A stretch of 64,000 nucleotides of DNA from Thalassia testudinum (taxonomy: Eukaryota; Streptophyta; Magnoliopsida; Alismatales; Hydrocharitaceae), in assembly GCA_037157565.1 (NCBI GenBank), contig JAZHRO010000046.1, positions 15,908,501 to 15,972,500 of the forward strand. The letters are read 5' to 3'. The translations under genes were made by a program, and so were the position numbers. Position 1 is the stretch's first letter. The number at the start of each line of letters is the position of its first letter. Below the pieces are notes generated by a model. That model was not told the DNA's origin. It saw only the letters and a program-made list of their open reading frames with translations, and did no database searches. Positions 48,802-59,910 of the stretch are shown here, in pieces.

Positions 48802-49959
48802 GTGTTGATCAAATCATCCATCGCTATATTCCTGACAGAAAATTCCCCAGTGTGCTATCCTTCTGATACGATCAGGCCTGCGGAGGCCATTTCTCTGGGA
48901 GGAAAACTGCAGCCAAGGTGTTGCAGTGCGATTTCTTTTGGCCCTCCCTTCACCAGGATACACACAATTATGCCAAGCATTGCACTCGGTGCCAGTCATT
49001 AGGGTCAATGTCACGTCGTGACATGATGCCCTTACAACCCCTCCTACCTACAGAAATCTTTGACATTTGGGGAATTGATTTCATGGGTCCCTTTCCTCCT
49101 TCCAACGGCTTCGAATTCATCCTCGTGGCTATTGATTATGTTTCGAAATGGATCGAGGCTATTCCCACGCGCCGTGCTGATCATGTTATATCCACTCGAT
49201 TTGTCAAAGACCACATCTTTGCGTGCTTTGGGATCCCTCAAGCCATTATCTCGGATGAAGGAAGCCACTTTACCCATTCTTCTTTTCGGACACTTCTGAG
49301 GAAATATGGAGTCCACCATCGTATCACATCCCCGTATCATCCTCAGAAGAACGGCCAGGCAGAGGTGTCGAACAGGCAAATCAAGCAAATTCTCCAGAAA
49401 ACAGTTCAGCCTGACCGTAAGGATTGGTCCGACAAGCTGATTGATGCACTTTGGGCGTATCGGACCACCTTCAAGGCTCCCCTTGGTATGTCTCCTTATA
49501 GAATCGTTTACAGGAAGCCTTGTCATTTGCCCGTGGAGTTGGAGCACCGTGCTTATTGGGGGGTTCACTAATGTAACCTCGACCCAGACTTGTGTGGTCG
49601 AGAAAGGAAACTCCAACTCCAAGAGCTAGAAGAGCTCCGTCGTGAAGCCTATGATTCTGCTTTAACCTTCAAACAATGCACTAAGGCTTTTCACGACAGC
49701 CGTATTCGACGAAAAGAATTTGAGCCATCTCAGCAAGTTTGGCTCTACAATGCCCGGCTCAAATTCTTTCTTGGGAAATTGAAGTCCAAATGGACTGGTC
49801 CTTTCTTGGTCTCGAGACCATTTCCCAACAGGGCCGTTGAAATTGAAGATCCCAAATCTGGGCATAAATTTACGGTCAACGGGTAGCATTTGAAACCCTA
49901 TCTTACTCATGAACCTGCCCCCGTTGGAGAAATTGTTGCCCTGCTGGAGGGTAACTAAT
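48669..49959 (+). pseudogene. Element C integrase, zinc domain broken, DDE core intact
   Basis: The frame from about 48669 encodes the RNase H-integrase linker ([17 protein letters not shown]). A stop at 48865-48867 and a His-to-Tyr change hit the HHCC zinc domain (F-stop-Y-DQACGGH). From 48918 to 49571 the core is open: CTRCQ, first Asp in WGIDFMG, second in ISDEGSHF, and Glu in NGQAEVSN. It ends with MSPYRIVYRKPCHLPVELEH. A stop near 49570 and the frame 49590-49886 follow, with the C-terminal motif KWTGPFLVSRPF and NG-stop. The reading frame peters out at about 49959. No chromodomain is seen, as usual for Athila. Confidence 0.88.
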
Positions 49960-51304
49960 TTTTTGTGCCTCATTCTGAGTCCAGCTGGGGACGTTAAATT
50001 CAGCTCTCATTGGGAGGCACCCCAACAACACTCACCATCCACCATCACTTTTCATGCCACTGTCACGATCACTTCACTTTTCACTTCACCACCCACCATC
50101 CACCCACCCTACCACCCTACTGTATACCCTGCACCTCAGCTCTCGTTACCCGATCTTTCGTCCTTTCTCTACCCTTCCCTGCATGCATATGAGGACATAG
50201 CATCGTTTGGCATGGGGGGGTGGATAGGCATCCATAGGATCTGGGTATTTTATGGTATCATGCAGTTTTCATCTATCTATCTATATATATATATAAAAAA
50301 AAAATGGTGTTTGGTAATGATCTAAAGGCTAAAACAAAAATACAATAAGTGTTTATGGATATTCAACCACTGTTTTGAAGACTTTCCAGGCGACAGAAGC
50401 TTGATTCGCTCAGGCTCGGCTTAATTCACTTGAGCATTGACAAGATAGATAGGAATCTCTCCTAACTAAAGACGTATTCTTGTACCTAAGACACCAGTAC
50501 AGGATCCATTGGTTTGCTTCTACCTGAGAGCCTAAGTAATCTTGGTTCACAACACATATCAAGAAAGACCAGGTGAACATAAGATCCAACCCTAGTGTTC
50601 ATTAGGGAAGGTGGAGTCTTCACCTGTGCGGGCAGGTAGACTTTTTATCCCAGGCTTTAGTCCTGTGTTTAGGAAAGACTCTTTCCACCAAGAAGGAACT
50701 CTCCCACCAAAAATAAAAGTGTGCTCCTATAAATAATGTTGCAAGAGATATACTGACACGTGTTTCAAAAAAAAAAAGATGCAAATAAGTTAGTATATCT
50801 CACAAATGTATGTAAAATCTTCCTAAAAAAAAATTCTTCAGGGCAAATACCCTGTCTTCTTTGAGCCACAAATGTCAGAAAATGGGAGTTGAGTTTCAAT
50901 CATCTTTTTAAGGGTCAATCCGAAGACACGAGCTGAAACTGGGATCAACCTGTACTTAAAAATTCATGAAACCCTAGGCTTAAGTCTTAATGTTAATCTG
51001 GTCAGTCTTGTCCTTCACTATGCACAAGCCATAATCTCTTGAGCTCTCGAGTACGGCAAAAACCTCCTGGGTCCTGGAAATCGTACTTAAGGTTTAAATA
51101 TCAAGAGTCCAAGTTAGTTGACAGATGATCTAGGTCATATGAGACTTAAAGTACTGGTAGTCTTCTCTACAATTAGTTCTCACAATATCCAACAATAAAC
51201 ACACCTATGTTGCCTCAGAAGAAAATCTTCAGCTTAAAGATCATTAATAAATACAATACAAAAAAATGTTTTGCTAGGGACTAGCAAAAGATAGGCATGG
51301 GGTA
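49960..51304 (+). other. Element C post-pol spacer and polypurine tracts
   Basis: GGGAGGCACCCC at 50012-50023 is the post-pol motif. The internal polypurine block (GAGGACATAGC..GGCATGGGGGGGTGG) is at 50190-50225. The terminal tract AGGCATGGGGTA touches the 3' LTR at 51304. In the frame 49909-50325 the sequence stays open and matches the end of the D ORF, but I regard this as incidental. The rest has no supported coding frame. Confidence 0.75.
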
Positions 51305-53734
51305 TGATTGCACCGCAAAAATACACCTGCAACTGTGTCGTCTTATGCTATTTCCTAGCATTACCAGTGCATATTAGGTATCCATAGTCGCATTTGTAAA
51401 AATACATGCAAGCATGCATTTAATTGAGAGGGGAGAAGAGTGAATAAAATGGCCTCGAAATTTACATTTTCTTCAAGTGCTTCGCAAAATTTCCATCTTT
51501 ATTTTTATTTCTATTTGATTTTGAATTCTTCTCCACGGCTGCAATGCATGGCAGCCTCTTCCTCGCGCCATGTCCTGCTCAGCATGCTCTACAAGCCAAT
51601 CCCTGCAGCCGCATGCACAGCCATGCACAGCCAGGGCATGGCTGTGCATGCCTTCTTCCTCTATAAAATAGGCGCAGCTACCTTCTTTGCTCGAGAGCCT
51701 GGTCCACGCCAAGAAAACACCATGGCAGCTTCTTCTCCAGGCCATCTCCTCAACCTCTCCCTCCATACGCAGCCTCTCCTCTCTGAGGAGCCACTCTGCG
51801 GGCAGGAGCACCTCACAGTGGTGCACAACCACCACTGTGAGTCCACCGCCGCCCAGCTCATCAGAGAGCCGATGGGCGTGGTGGTTCTCTCTTTGTTTCA
51901 ACGTTGAGCCACTTCCACCATTGCCGTAGGCTTCAAGGTCTGAAGCTCCGCAGCAGCAACAATAAGTCAGCTGCAGTAGCGCCGGCCACCATGTGCCTCA
52001 GATGCCTGTCCCGCGTCCACCGTGTACGCTAGCAGGCTGCCCGCGCTCCTCTTCGCGGGCTCTGTCGCGAAGTCCCGCCCGCAGTCCAGCCGGCGCAGCC
52101 TCTTCCGCGCACGCGTCGAGCCGCTCCACACCTCCCCACACTCACGGAACCGGGCACACCCGGTCGCGCGGCTCGACCTGGCACTGTAGCCACTGTTCAC
52201 GCATTTTAGCGGAACACTGTGGCTACAGTGCGATGACCGGTAAGTTTCTCACTTAACCGGTCACCCAGCGCACCGCAACCGCCACCAGCCCATGCCCGCT
52301 CCAGCGCCCGCTCGCGCGTCTGCGTGCGCCCGCGTCTACCAACGCCCGCACCCGCCCGAGTCTTCACCCGCTCCCTTAGCCCACGTACACCCGCCTGCTT
52401 CTCTGCACCCGACTCGCCTCTTCACGCAACGCGGTGCGTTGCGACCTCTCTCCCTCGCACTCACTCCCTCTAGCGCACGCGTCTTCGCGTGCCTACGCGC
52501 AGCACGGTGCGCTGTGGCCATCAGACATTGCCCCACTGCTGCAGACAACTTAAAAGTGCCTTTTCTTCACAGCAGGCGCTCTTTCTCTCTCTCTCTCTCT
52601 CTCACAGCACTCTCTCCATTCTCAGCAGACACATACACACACACTCTCACTACTATATACTTATATATATATTTATATACTTATATATATATATATATAC
52701 TTATATCTAGACATATAGTAGTACCTATATACTTAAGTATTAATATACATACATACATAGATATATATATATATATCTATATACTTATATATATATATAC
52801 ACACATATATATTTACATATATACATATACTTATATACATATATGTATACATCTATATAATTATATATACATACATATACATATATCTATATATATATAT
52901 CCATACATATATCTATCTATACATATATTTACATATCTATATATATATACATATATAACTTCATATATACCTATATATTTATAACCATATATACATATAG
53001 ATATATTTACATATATACATATATATATATTTTCACATCTCTTACCATACGTTGTATCACGGGAATATCTGCACCAGTTGCTGATATTCCCCGATACACG
53101 CATACAGAAAGCGTGTTCGCATTCATCTTCCATCAATCCACCTTACACTCCACGCGGCACTTCGTACTGTTGGTTGCGTCTTCCTAGAAGACGACCGACT
53201 CGACACCATGCTACACGCCATCTCCACCCCCACCCCTTTATACATATATAATATATACATATACATATATACTATACTTACTTTATTCTGTTTCTCTTTC
53301 ATGCCAGTAAAAAGATAAAAAAATATATATAAAAGAGAAAAGATAATTCTTGACTTGCAGGTACTCAATCTTGTGAATAGCAAGACCAGTTTTGAAACCC
53401 TGATTTGGCTCAAAGCCAAGAACCTAATTTTGAGGGTGTACCTCAAGGACAAAAATTATCAGAAAAAAATCTTAAACAGAAAAACACCAAAAACACAATA
53501 AACGAACGGAAGAGATTCGTTATAGGAAAGGCATAGAAACTTCTTCTAATCCCACTTCCCTGAGTTCGACCCTGGGCCTAAAAGTGACCAAGATAAAATC
53601 AAATAAGCCTGGTAAAAAAAAAATATTTTGTAAAGAGATGGTTAGGATCAATTTAGGTTAACCACTATACGCATCTCAATGATAAAATCACCATATTAAC
53701 ACAACCTGTCCGGGTCTACACCAAACCCTTTTCA
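51305..53734 (+). repeat. 3' LTR of element C (2430 bp)
   Basis: A copy of 40310-42535 with scattered substitutions and an AT microsatellite (52645-53030) nearly 200 bases longer. It ends ACCCTTTTCA, followed by the duplication GTCAT (53735-53739). Confidence 0.93.
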
Positions 53735-53739
53735 GTCAT

Positions 53740-55599
53740 GAGCCCTCTTTGGTGTAGATGTGATGCGTGCAATACAAGGGGCTGATGCCAGTCAGGTCAT
53801 TGAGAGTCCACCCAATGGCTCTCCGATGCTGCTGGAGGACAGAAATCAAGCGGGTTTCCTGATCAGAGGTAAGGCAGGAATTGATAATCACAAGAAAGGT
53901 CAGATCGGAACCCAAGAAGACATATTTGTGATGGTCAAGGAGGGGTTTCAAGTCCATGACTGGATTTTCAGCAGCAGCAGGTGTTTCAGGGTGAGGTTCA
54001 AGAGCAAGGGCAGGAGCTAAAGGTATTTCTAAGTCTGGTTCAAGCTCCTCTAAGTGTGGGGTTTAATCCACTTGTGGTTGAATATCAGAGATAAGCAGGT
54101 TTTCCTCGATAGAGGGCTCTTCAACCACGAATTCAATATCGTAGATCTGCTCGATAACCCCACAATTGATTCCTTTTTGGCCCTTAAAGATGTCGATCTT
54201 TAGTGTTTTGTTCCCAAATTTTAACTCAATTTGGCCCTCTTCACAATTGATATTGGCCCTAGCTGTGGCCAGAAAAGGTCTCCCCAAAATGATCGGTGTC
54301 TTCTTCAAATTCTTAAGAGCATCCATGTCCAAAACTATAAAGTCCACGAGGAAGTATAAATCACGTACTCTAACTATGATGTCATCGAGAATTCCTTTAG
54401 GTGACTTAATAGATCGATCAGCCAACTGTAATGTCACCTTTGTCGATTTAAGCTTAGATTCTTCAAGGTGGTCATGTAGGGATGTAGGTATTAAGTTTAT
54501 GGAGGCTCCTAGATCCAATAATTCATGATCAAATTGAATATCACCGATTGTACAGGAGATCAGAGGGGTACCGGGATCTTTTGCCTTAGGTGGGAGTTTA
54601 CTCAAAATGACAGAGCTAGCTTGCTCCGACAGTACGATTGGGTTCCCGCCTTTGGTTAGCGGCTTACATTTTGGTGTACATATATCTTTTAGGAATCTTG
54701 CGTAAGTTGGTACATGGCGAATTGCATCCATCAATGGGATGTTTATTTGAACCTGCTCAAAGAACTTGACCAGGTCCTCCTCGAGAGCCACTGGTTTGGG
54801 TTTCTTCTTTCCCTTGGTCAAGGCCTTGGGAAATGGGACCATAGTTGGTTCCTTTAGAATTGGCTTAGGTTCTTTATTAGGGATCGGAGTGTCTTGGATG
54901 ACCAATCTAGGGTTAGGGCCTATAGTCTCAAGCGAGTTGTGGCTAGAAAAAGATGGATCCTGTGTTGCTTTGCCACTACTGGTGATGACAGAATTTATTC
55001 CTGCCTGATTTTGGTTTGGGTTAGGGAGGATAGGTTTCTGCTATTGAAATCTAGAATAAGTGGTTGAAGCACCCACCCTATCAGGGGATGGAGCAGAAGG
55101 GGCCTGATAGACAAAGTAGGCTTGGCCCTGATTTGGATTCATAACACGGCTCTGGTTCGGCATGTTATTTGGATTCGATAGAGGCTGAGAAGGGAGTGCA
55201 CCTAGCTGGCGAGCACTTGCCAGTTGGACCAATTGATTTCACAACTCGGAGATCTCTTCTTTATGTTGTTTTTGCATGTCAACCAAGGTTTGGAGAATCA
55301 AAGATGTCTGATCCTCTTTAGGTGGTCCAAATTGGAAGTTTTGATTGGGCCTTGGTTGAATGGGCTGATAGGGATGCGGGTTTTGTGGTCGAGGTTGGAA
55401 TTGATGTCTTGGATGTGGGTTATTTCTCGACCATGCAAAGTTTGGATGATTACACCATCCAAGCTTGTAGGTATTTGAGAAGGGATTGTTCTGGATGGCA
55501 TGGAGATCCTCGTAGGTCTGAGGATCCCCAGAATAATTAGGGTACAAGGGTTCAAAGTTCCCCCAACTGTGGTAGGTGTTGGGATAGTAGAGCACGTAT
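53740..55599 (-). pseudogene. A2 gag C-terminus, protease and RT N-terminus
   Basis: A single minus frame with stops. 55595-55239 is gag (WGNFEPLYPNYSGDPQTYEDL, then NPFSNTYKLGWCNHPNFAW, also seen in C and D, and a proline/asparagine-rich part). 54905-54063 is the protease with an intact DLGASI at about residues 131-136 and IILGRPFLATARANI. 53957-53740 is the RT N-terminus (KYVFLGSDLTFLVII, AIGWTLNDLTGISP, HHIYTKEGS). The last codon is interrupted by the target duplication of element C and the frame continues at 40304. The gag core upstream is missing because LTR F cuts it at about 55600. Confidence 0.88.
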
Positions 55600-56337
55600 T
55601 TGATGAGAAATGTGTCATAGTACAGTTATGAAATACGACCAACAAAAATAATTTCTAAGATAGTGAGACTTGAGTCCCGGTCGTTCATCTCTGGGAGGCA
55701 TTTTGGAAATGCAAATTCAAATTCGATCTCTCTCGCTCTATTCGTTCAAAATCGCATGTCGATTTATACTAAATACATATTGATGCACGACATACTGTTG
55801 CCAAAATATCAGAAATTGAAAGCATGCAACTTTAATCACACCAAAAGATGATAATCAGGCACATGGTGATTTTCAACATATAAATATATATAGATACTTT
55901 CATTGAGGCATGATGGTGGTTACAGCACAGGTAGCGAAATGCTTGTACAGGGAAATTCAAATCTAACTAGCAGAAAATGACTGCATACATGAATCTATGG
56001 GGGGGATTATGCATGCATCATTGGGGGAGAATATGGAGCTACATGACTAAGCAGTAAAGAAAACATTAAATCTATGAAGAACTATAATCTAGTCTAATAG
56101 AACTAAGGGCATTCAGAGGTGGGCTCTGATGGCCTTTGAATGAGTGAGAAGAGAAAGAGGGGCGGCCAATGGTGGTTAGGTTGGCCCTTGGAGAGAGGTT
56201 GGAGAAGTTGATCCTAGTCTAGGCTTGGCGTGGAGGTGGTGGCATCATGGTGGAGCTCGTGAACATGGAGGTGGAGGTGGTGATGGCTTATGGAAGGTGG
56301 AGCTATGCTAAAAGACCAAGATGGACCAAATGGCCAC

Positions 56338-56400
56338 CCCTTAGGTCTTTTTATACACCTAAGGGAAGCTCTCTATAGAATTATGGAATTCTCTAGAGAG
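56338..56400. promoter_or_regulatory. Two palindromes at the F promoter, one with the TATA box in its loop
   Basis: CCCTTAGGT (56338-56346) and ACCTAAGGG (56357-56365) enclose CTTTTTATAC. Immediately upstream in element direction, CTCTCTATAGAATT (56369-56382) and AATTCTCTAGAGAG (56387-56400) pair with one mismatch. Confidence 0.75.
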
Positions 56401-57075
56401 GCCTATGGTGGGAGCTCGTGGGAGAGTGAGAGAGAGGATGGATGGTGGTTTTTAGATCCACCAAATGTGGATCTAAAAATTGAATGGCTCTTAGTTGCTA
56501 ATTTTAACAACCAAGGCAACAACACATGGTAGAGAGTTCTAGAGAACTCTAGGCTAGGTATTTTCGTGTGGATGGTGTGTGTGGGTGTGTGTGAGTGTGT
56601 GTGAGTGTGTGTGGGTTGAAACCTAAGTGGCTAAGTTGATTAGGTTAGGTTCTAGTGGGTTTAGGTCAAGGTAGGTCTCAAATTAGGATTGCAAACCCTA
56701 ATTCACTAAGGTAAAGTGAAATTAAACTTAATACTAGTTTAATTGGGTGTGTGGAAACCTAATTGAGAGTAAAATAACTCAATTAAGTCAGGTATAGGTC
56801 AATTGGACTCTTACTGAGTCTAATTGGACAGTGTGTGTTGAGATCAAGGCTCAATTGGACTCAATGAGTCCAATTGAATAGGCTAATGGAATTGACTAAG
56901 ATCCAAGTCAATTAGGTTTAGTGAAGACCTAATTAGGTCCTTAGGGATGTCTAGAGGTGATGTACTAGGGTTAGGGCACCTTAATTTAGGTTCCTAGGGG
57001 GTTAGAATTGGGTTTAGGGAGCTAGAGATCCAAGATCAAGGCTTGAATCTCAAAACAGGGTCTGGATGGTAGTTC

Positions 57076-57228
57076 TGGACGTCCAATAAAGTTATCAGAT
57101 GTCTTATAGTGAAAAATCAAAAGTCCTGACTTATTTTCTGGATGTCCAATCAGAGTCAGGAGGGATTATAGGTTTTGTCTTGGGTATTCTACAGAAATTG
57201 GACGTCTGACCAAGTGTTTGGACGTCCA
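57076..57228. repeat. Repeats of TGGACGTCCA in LTR F
   Basis: Copies at 57076-57085, 57139-57148 (TGGATGTCCA), 57199-57209 (TGGACGTCTGA) and 57219-57228; a fifth at 58653-58663 follows solo LTR E. The core GACGTC is the palindrome bound by plant bZIP factors of the C-box class; binding here is only a suggestion. Confidence 0.7.
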
Positions 57229-57261
57229 ATAACACTGCAGAAGTGGATTTAAGGTGTGCGG

Positions 57262-58630
57262 TGTAAGATCTAAAGATATGTAATATATATGGCTACGCAC
57301 ACAACTACTTAATCAAAATGTTAGTAATACAAAAAGATTTGCACAAAATACAATCACAGAAAATTGGCACAATATGTATTGTGGTTCCCTTCCCTTGGGT
57401 ACTCCACTACCTAAGCCTCCCAGCTTAGGATTTTTAACCCGATTCTCTCAACCCCGAGAGAATCAATTTACTAAATCGAGGTAATTAACGGGTTACCTCA
57501 ACCCAAGTACAATAACGGGTTTGTTACAACCCAACGAGCAACAAGCTCAAAATACAAATAAGAATTGGTGTAAGAAAGAGAACTCTTACAACAAGAATTC
57601 CTATGCCTCCCAACAATAATTAAAATGAATACCAATTTGAGAGCACAGGATGGATGTGAATCGCTTTGTAGATGTGTGAGAAAAACACGTCGTTGAGCTT
57701 GCAAGAATGTAGAGAAAGTGAATGGCAAGCTTCTTCTTTCTCTCTTGAAAATATGGTGGAAATTTGAATTATAGCTCTAGAATTTTTATTCTTTATTTCT
57801 TATATTTCTTGTGTGCAAACAAAGAGTCCTAGGGTAATTTTATAGAGTTTAGGACCTAGGATACTCGTCTACTAGACGTTGGAATTTAATTCCCAACATT
57901 CACATAGCCTAAATAAATTTTCTAGCTGTTTAGAATTGAGACAACGGCTAGCTGGTACCGATACTAAAGTACCTGTATCAGTACTAGCAGCTCACTGCCA
58001 CCAGTACATGAGTCCTGGTACCAATACTCATCATGGGTACTGGTACTTGTGACTCCCAGGTTTGGAATTCCTTGGTTACAGTAACCTACTAGTACCGGTA
58101 CTCATCATGGGTACCAATACTTGTAAGGTTTAGACCAGAATTAAGTTTTCAGCCTGTGACCAACATGTACCAGTACTCATGGTTAGTACCGGTACTTGTT
58201 GTTCATAGTTTGAGATGAATTCTCAAACCTGTGCCTTGCAAATATCAGTACTGATGAACAGTACCAGTACTTGCTTACAAGTACCTATGTTAAGCGTTTT
58301 AATCCATTACGTACTTTGAAAATGAATGCCATATAAATCCTAATTTATCTCTAATTGATTTTTATGATCTAAGTTAAATTCTCTTGTTAAGAGGCATACA
58401 ATCTATGAAAACCTAAACTAAAAAAACAAAGGGTCAAAGATCTTCTTCTTCTCGATCCATCCTTGTCATCTTGCCTCCTCCTTGTCATCATTTTCTCTTT
58501 CTCATCATCATGCCTCCATCACTTCCTATTTGCCTTGATCTTTACCTAAATCTAAAAGAACTCAATTACAAACATTAATCCATAATAATTTTGTTAACAC
58601 CAAAACAAGATGTAGAATAAGGTTCTAACA
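57262..58630 (-). mobile_element. Solo LTR E, copia-like (1369 bp), with TGCGG/TGCAG duplication
   Basis: On minus it starts TGTTAGAACCTT and ends GATCTTACA. The flanks are TGCGG (57257-57261) and TGCAG (58631-58635), differing by one transition at a CpG. The TGTTAGAACC start with a TTTTGGTGTTAAC stretch soon after is typical of Ty1/copia LTRs. Without it, LTR F is continuous. It contains a GTAC-rich repetitive part at about 57950-58290. Confidence 0.82.
57950..58290. repeat. Imperfect GTACCGGTACT-type repeats in LTR E
   Basis: About a dozen units such as GGTACCGATAC, AGTACCTGTA, CATCATGGGTACTGGTACTTG and AGTACCGGTACTC. Each is close to a palindrome (GTAC..GTAC). The copies near 58020 and 58090 share CATCATGGGTAC. 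They form a field of small inverted repeats. Confidence 0.75.
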
Positions 58631-59339
58631 TGCAGGAGTTGGCTAAGGGTTCTGGACGTCTGATGGTCGGCCTGGATGGGTTGTTAATATGATATTTTTA
58701 TCGTTGAAATGTGTATAGTGGTTAACCTAATTCAGACCTAACCATCTCTTTACAAAATTTTTAACCTGGCCTAATTGATTTTATCTTGTCACTTTTAAGC
58801 CCAGGGTCGAACTCAGGGAAGTGGGGTTCAAGTCGAGTTTCTACGTTTTCCTTAAAACGCGTCTCTTCCGTTCGTTTATTCTGTTTTTGATATTTTTCTT
58901 ATTTAGGTTTTTTTCTTGTAATCCTTGTTCTTGAGGCACACCCTCAAAATTGTGTCCTTGGCTTTTAGCCAAAACAGAGTTTCAAAACACGTCTTGCTAC
59001 TTGCAAGACGGGGGTACCTGCAAATCAAAGATTATCTTTTCACTTTTATACCTTTTTTTTATCTTTTTACTAAGAAAGAAACTAACAGATAGAAAGTAAA
59101 TATAGTAGCTATAGATATATATTTATATGTAGTATATATATAAAGGGGTGGGGGTGGAGGTGACGATGGAGTGTAGCACTATGTCGAGTCAGCCGACGTC
59201 TAGAGAGACGCAACCAACACGACTAGGTGCCGCGTGGAGTGTGGATGGAGGATGGATGATGTATGGGACCACGCTTTTTTTGTACGCGTGTATCAGGGAA
59301 TATCAGCAACTGGTGCAGATATCCCCGCGATACAGCGTA

Positions 59340-59439
59340 TAATAAATAACGTGAAAATATATGTACATATGTATGTATATAAATGTATAAGTATATATGT
59401 ATAGATATATATAGATATATATATATATATATATAGGTG

Positions 59440-59474
<35 letters not shown>

Positions 59475-59764
59475 ATATGTATATAGCTATGTATATATGT
59501 ATATAAGTATATATATATAATACTATATAGATATATATATATATATGTATATAAGTATATATGTATCTAGATATATATGTATATATATATGTGTATATGT
59601 ATAAGTATATAGATATGTATATATATATATATGTATATGAGTATGTGTATATATATATATATATATATATTATATATGTATATGCATATATATATTATAT
59701 TATATGTATGTATACATAACTATATAGATATACTATGTATATATAAGTATATATATATATATAG

Positions 59765-59796
<32 letters not shown>

Positions 59797-59815
59797 ATGT
59801 ATGTATATAAGTTAC
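59340..59815. repeat. Long (TA)n/(TATG)n microsatellite in the D LTR
   Basis: About 470 bases of TATATA/TATGTATA repeats at the position of the shorter tracts in the C LTRs. A (GT)n and a (GA)n tract follow at about 59818-59915. Confidence 0.9.
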
Positions 59816-59870
59816 TATTAGTGTGTGAGTGTGTGTGTCGGTGAATGGGTGTGTGTGTGTTGCTGTAAGT

Positions 59871-59910
<40 letters not shown>

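Larger units (their letters stand above)
40310..53734 (+). mobile_element. Element C: complete 13.4-kb Athila-type retrotransposon
   Basis: Two direct LTRs (40310-42535 and 51305-53734) enclose a primer site (42536), leader, gag (43919), protease (46099), RT-RNase H (47035), integrase (48669 to about 49959), spacer with the internal polypurine block (50190-50225), and a polypurine tract ending at 51304. It is flanked by GTCGT/GTCAT. It is the only element with both LTRs fully inside the window. In about 185 aligned bases of the LTRs (from 40445 and 51440) I count eleven substitutions and one 3-bp indel, so the insertion is old. Gag-pol has two frameshifts and several stops. Confidence 0.93.
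33415..55599 (-). mobile_element. Element A2: Athila-type gag-pol element split by element C
   Basis: In its own direction: gag and protease (55599-53740), interruption by C (53734-40310), RT to integrase (40304-37640), post-pol region, internal polypurine block, spacer, then the 3' LTR (36017-33415). The 5' LTR and most of gag are lost at 55600, where LTR F begins. Removing C and one copy of its 5-bp duplication restores a continuous RT frame in register, which proves the insertion. A2 is the gag-pol relative of A1, with homologous LTR, spacer and post-pol DNA. Confidence 0.88.
55600..57256 (-). repeat. LTR F, first part (continues 58636-58660)
   Basis: It starts near 55600 (TGATGAGAAATG) or 55611 (TGTGTCATAG), directly after A2 gag. 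A U5-like block GGTCGTTCATCTCTGGGAGG at about 55679-55698 sets the minus orientation. A TATA box (TATAAAAA on minus, 56348-56355) lies in the loop of a perfect 9-bp-arm palindrome (56338-56346 and 56357-56365), with a second palindrome at 56369-56400. Near its right end are TGGACGTCCA-type repeats. Solo LTR E (57262-58630) and element D (58661 onward) interrupt it. No interior was found in the window. Confidence 0.65.

Noticed and set aside
49909..50325. 138-codon ORF after C integrase.
   Set aside because: It is open and similar to the end of the D ORF, but it crosses the polypurine block and ends in simple repeats. Open by chance is the simpler view.
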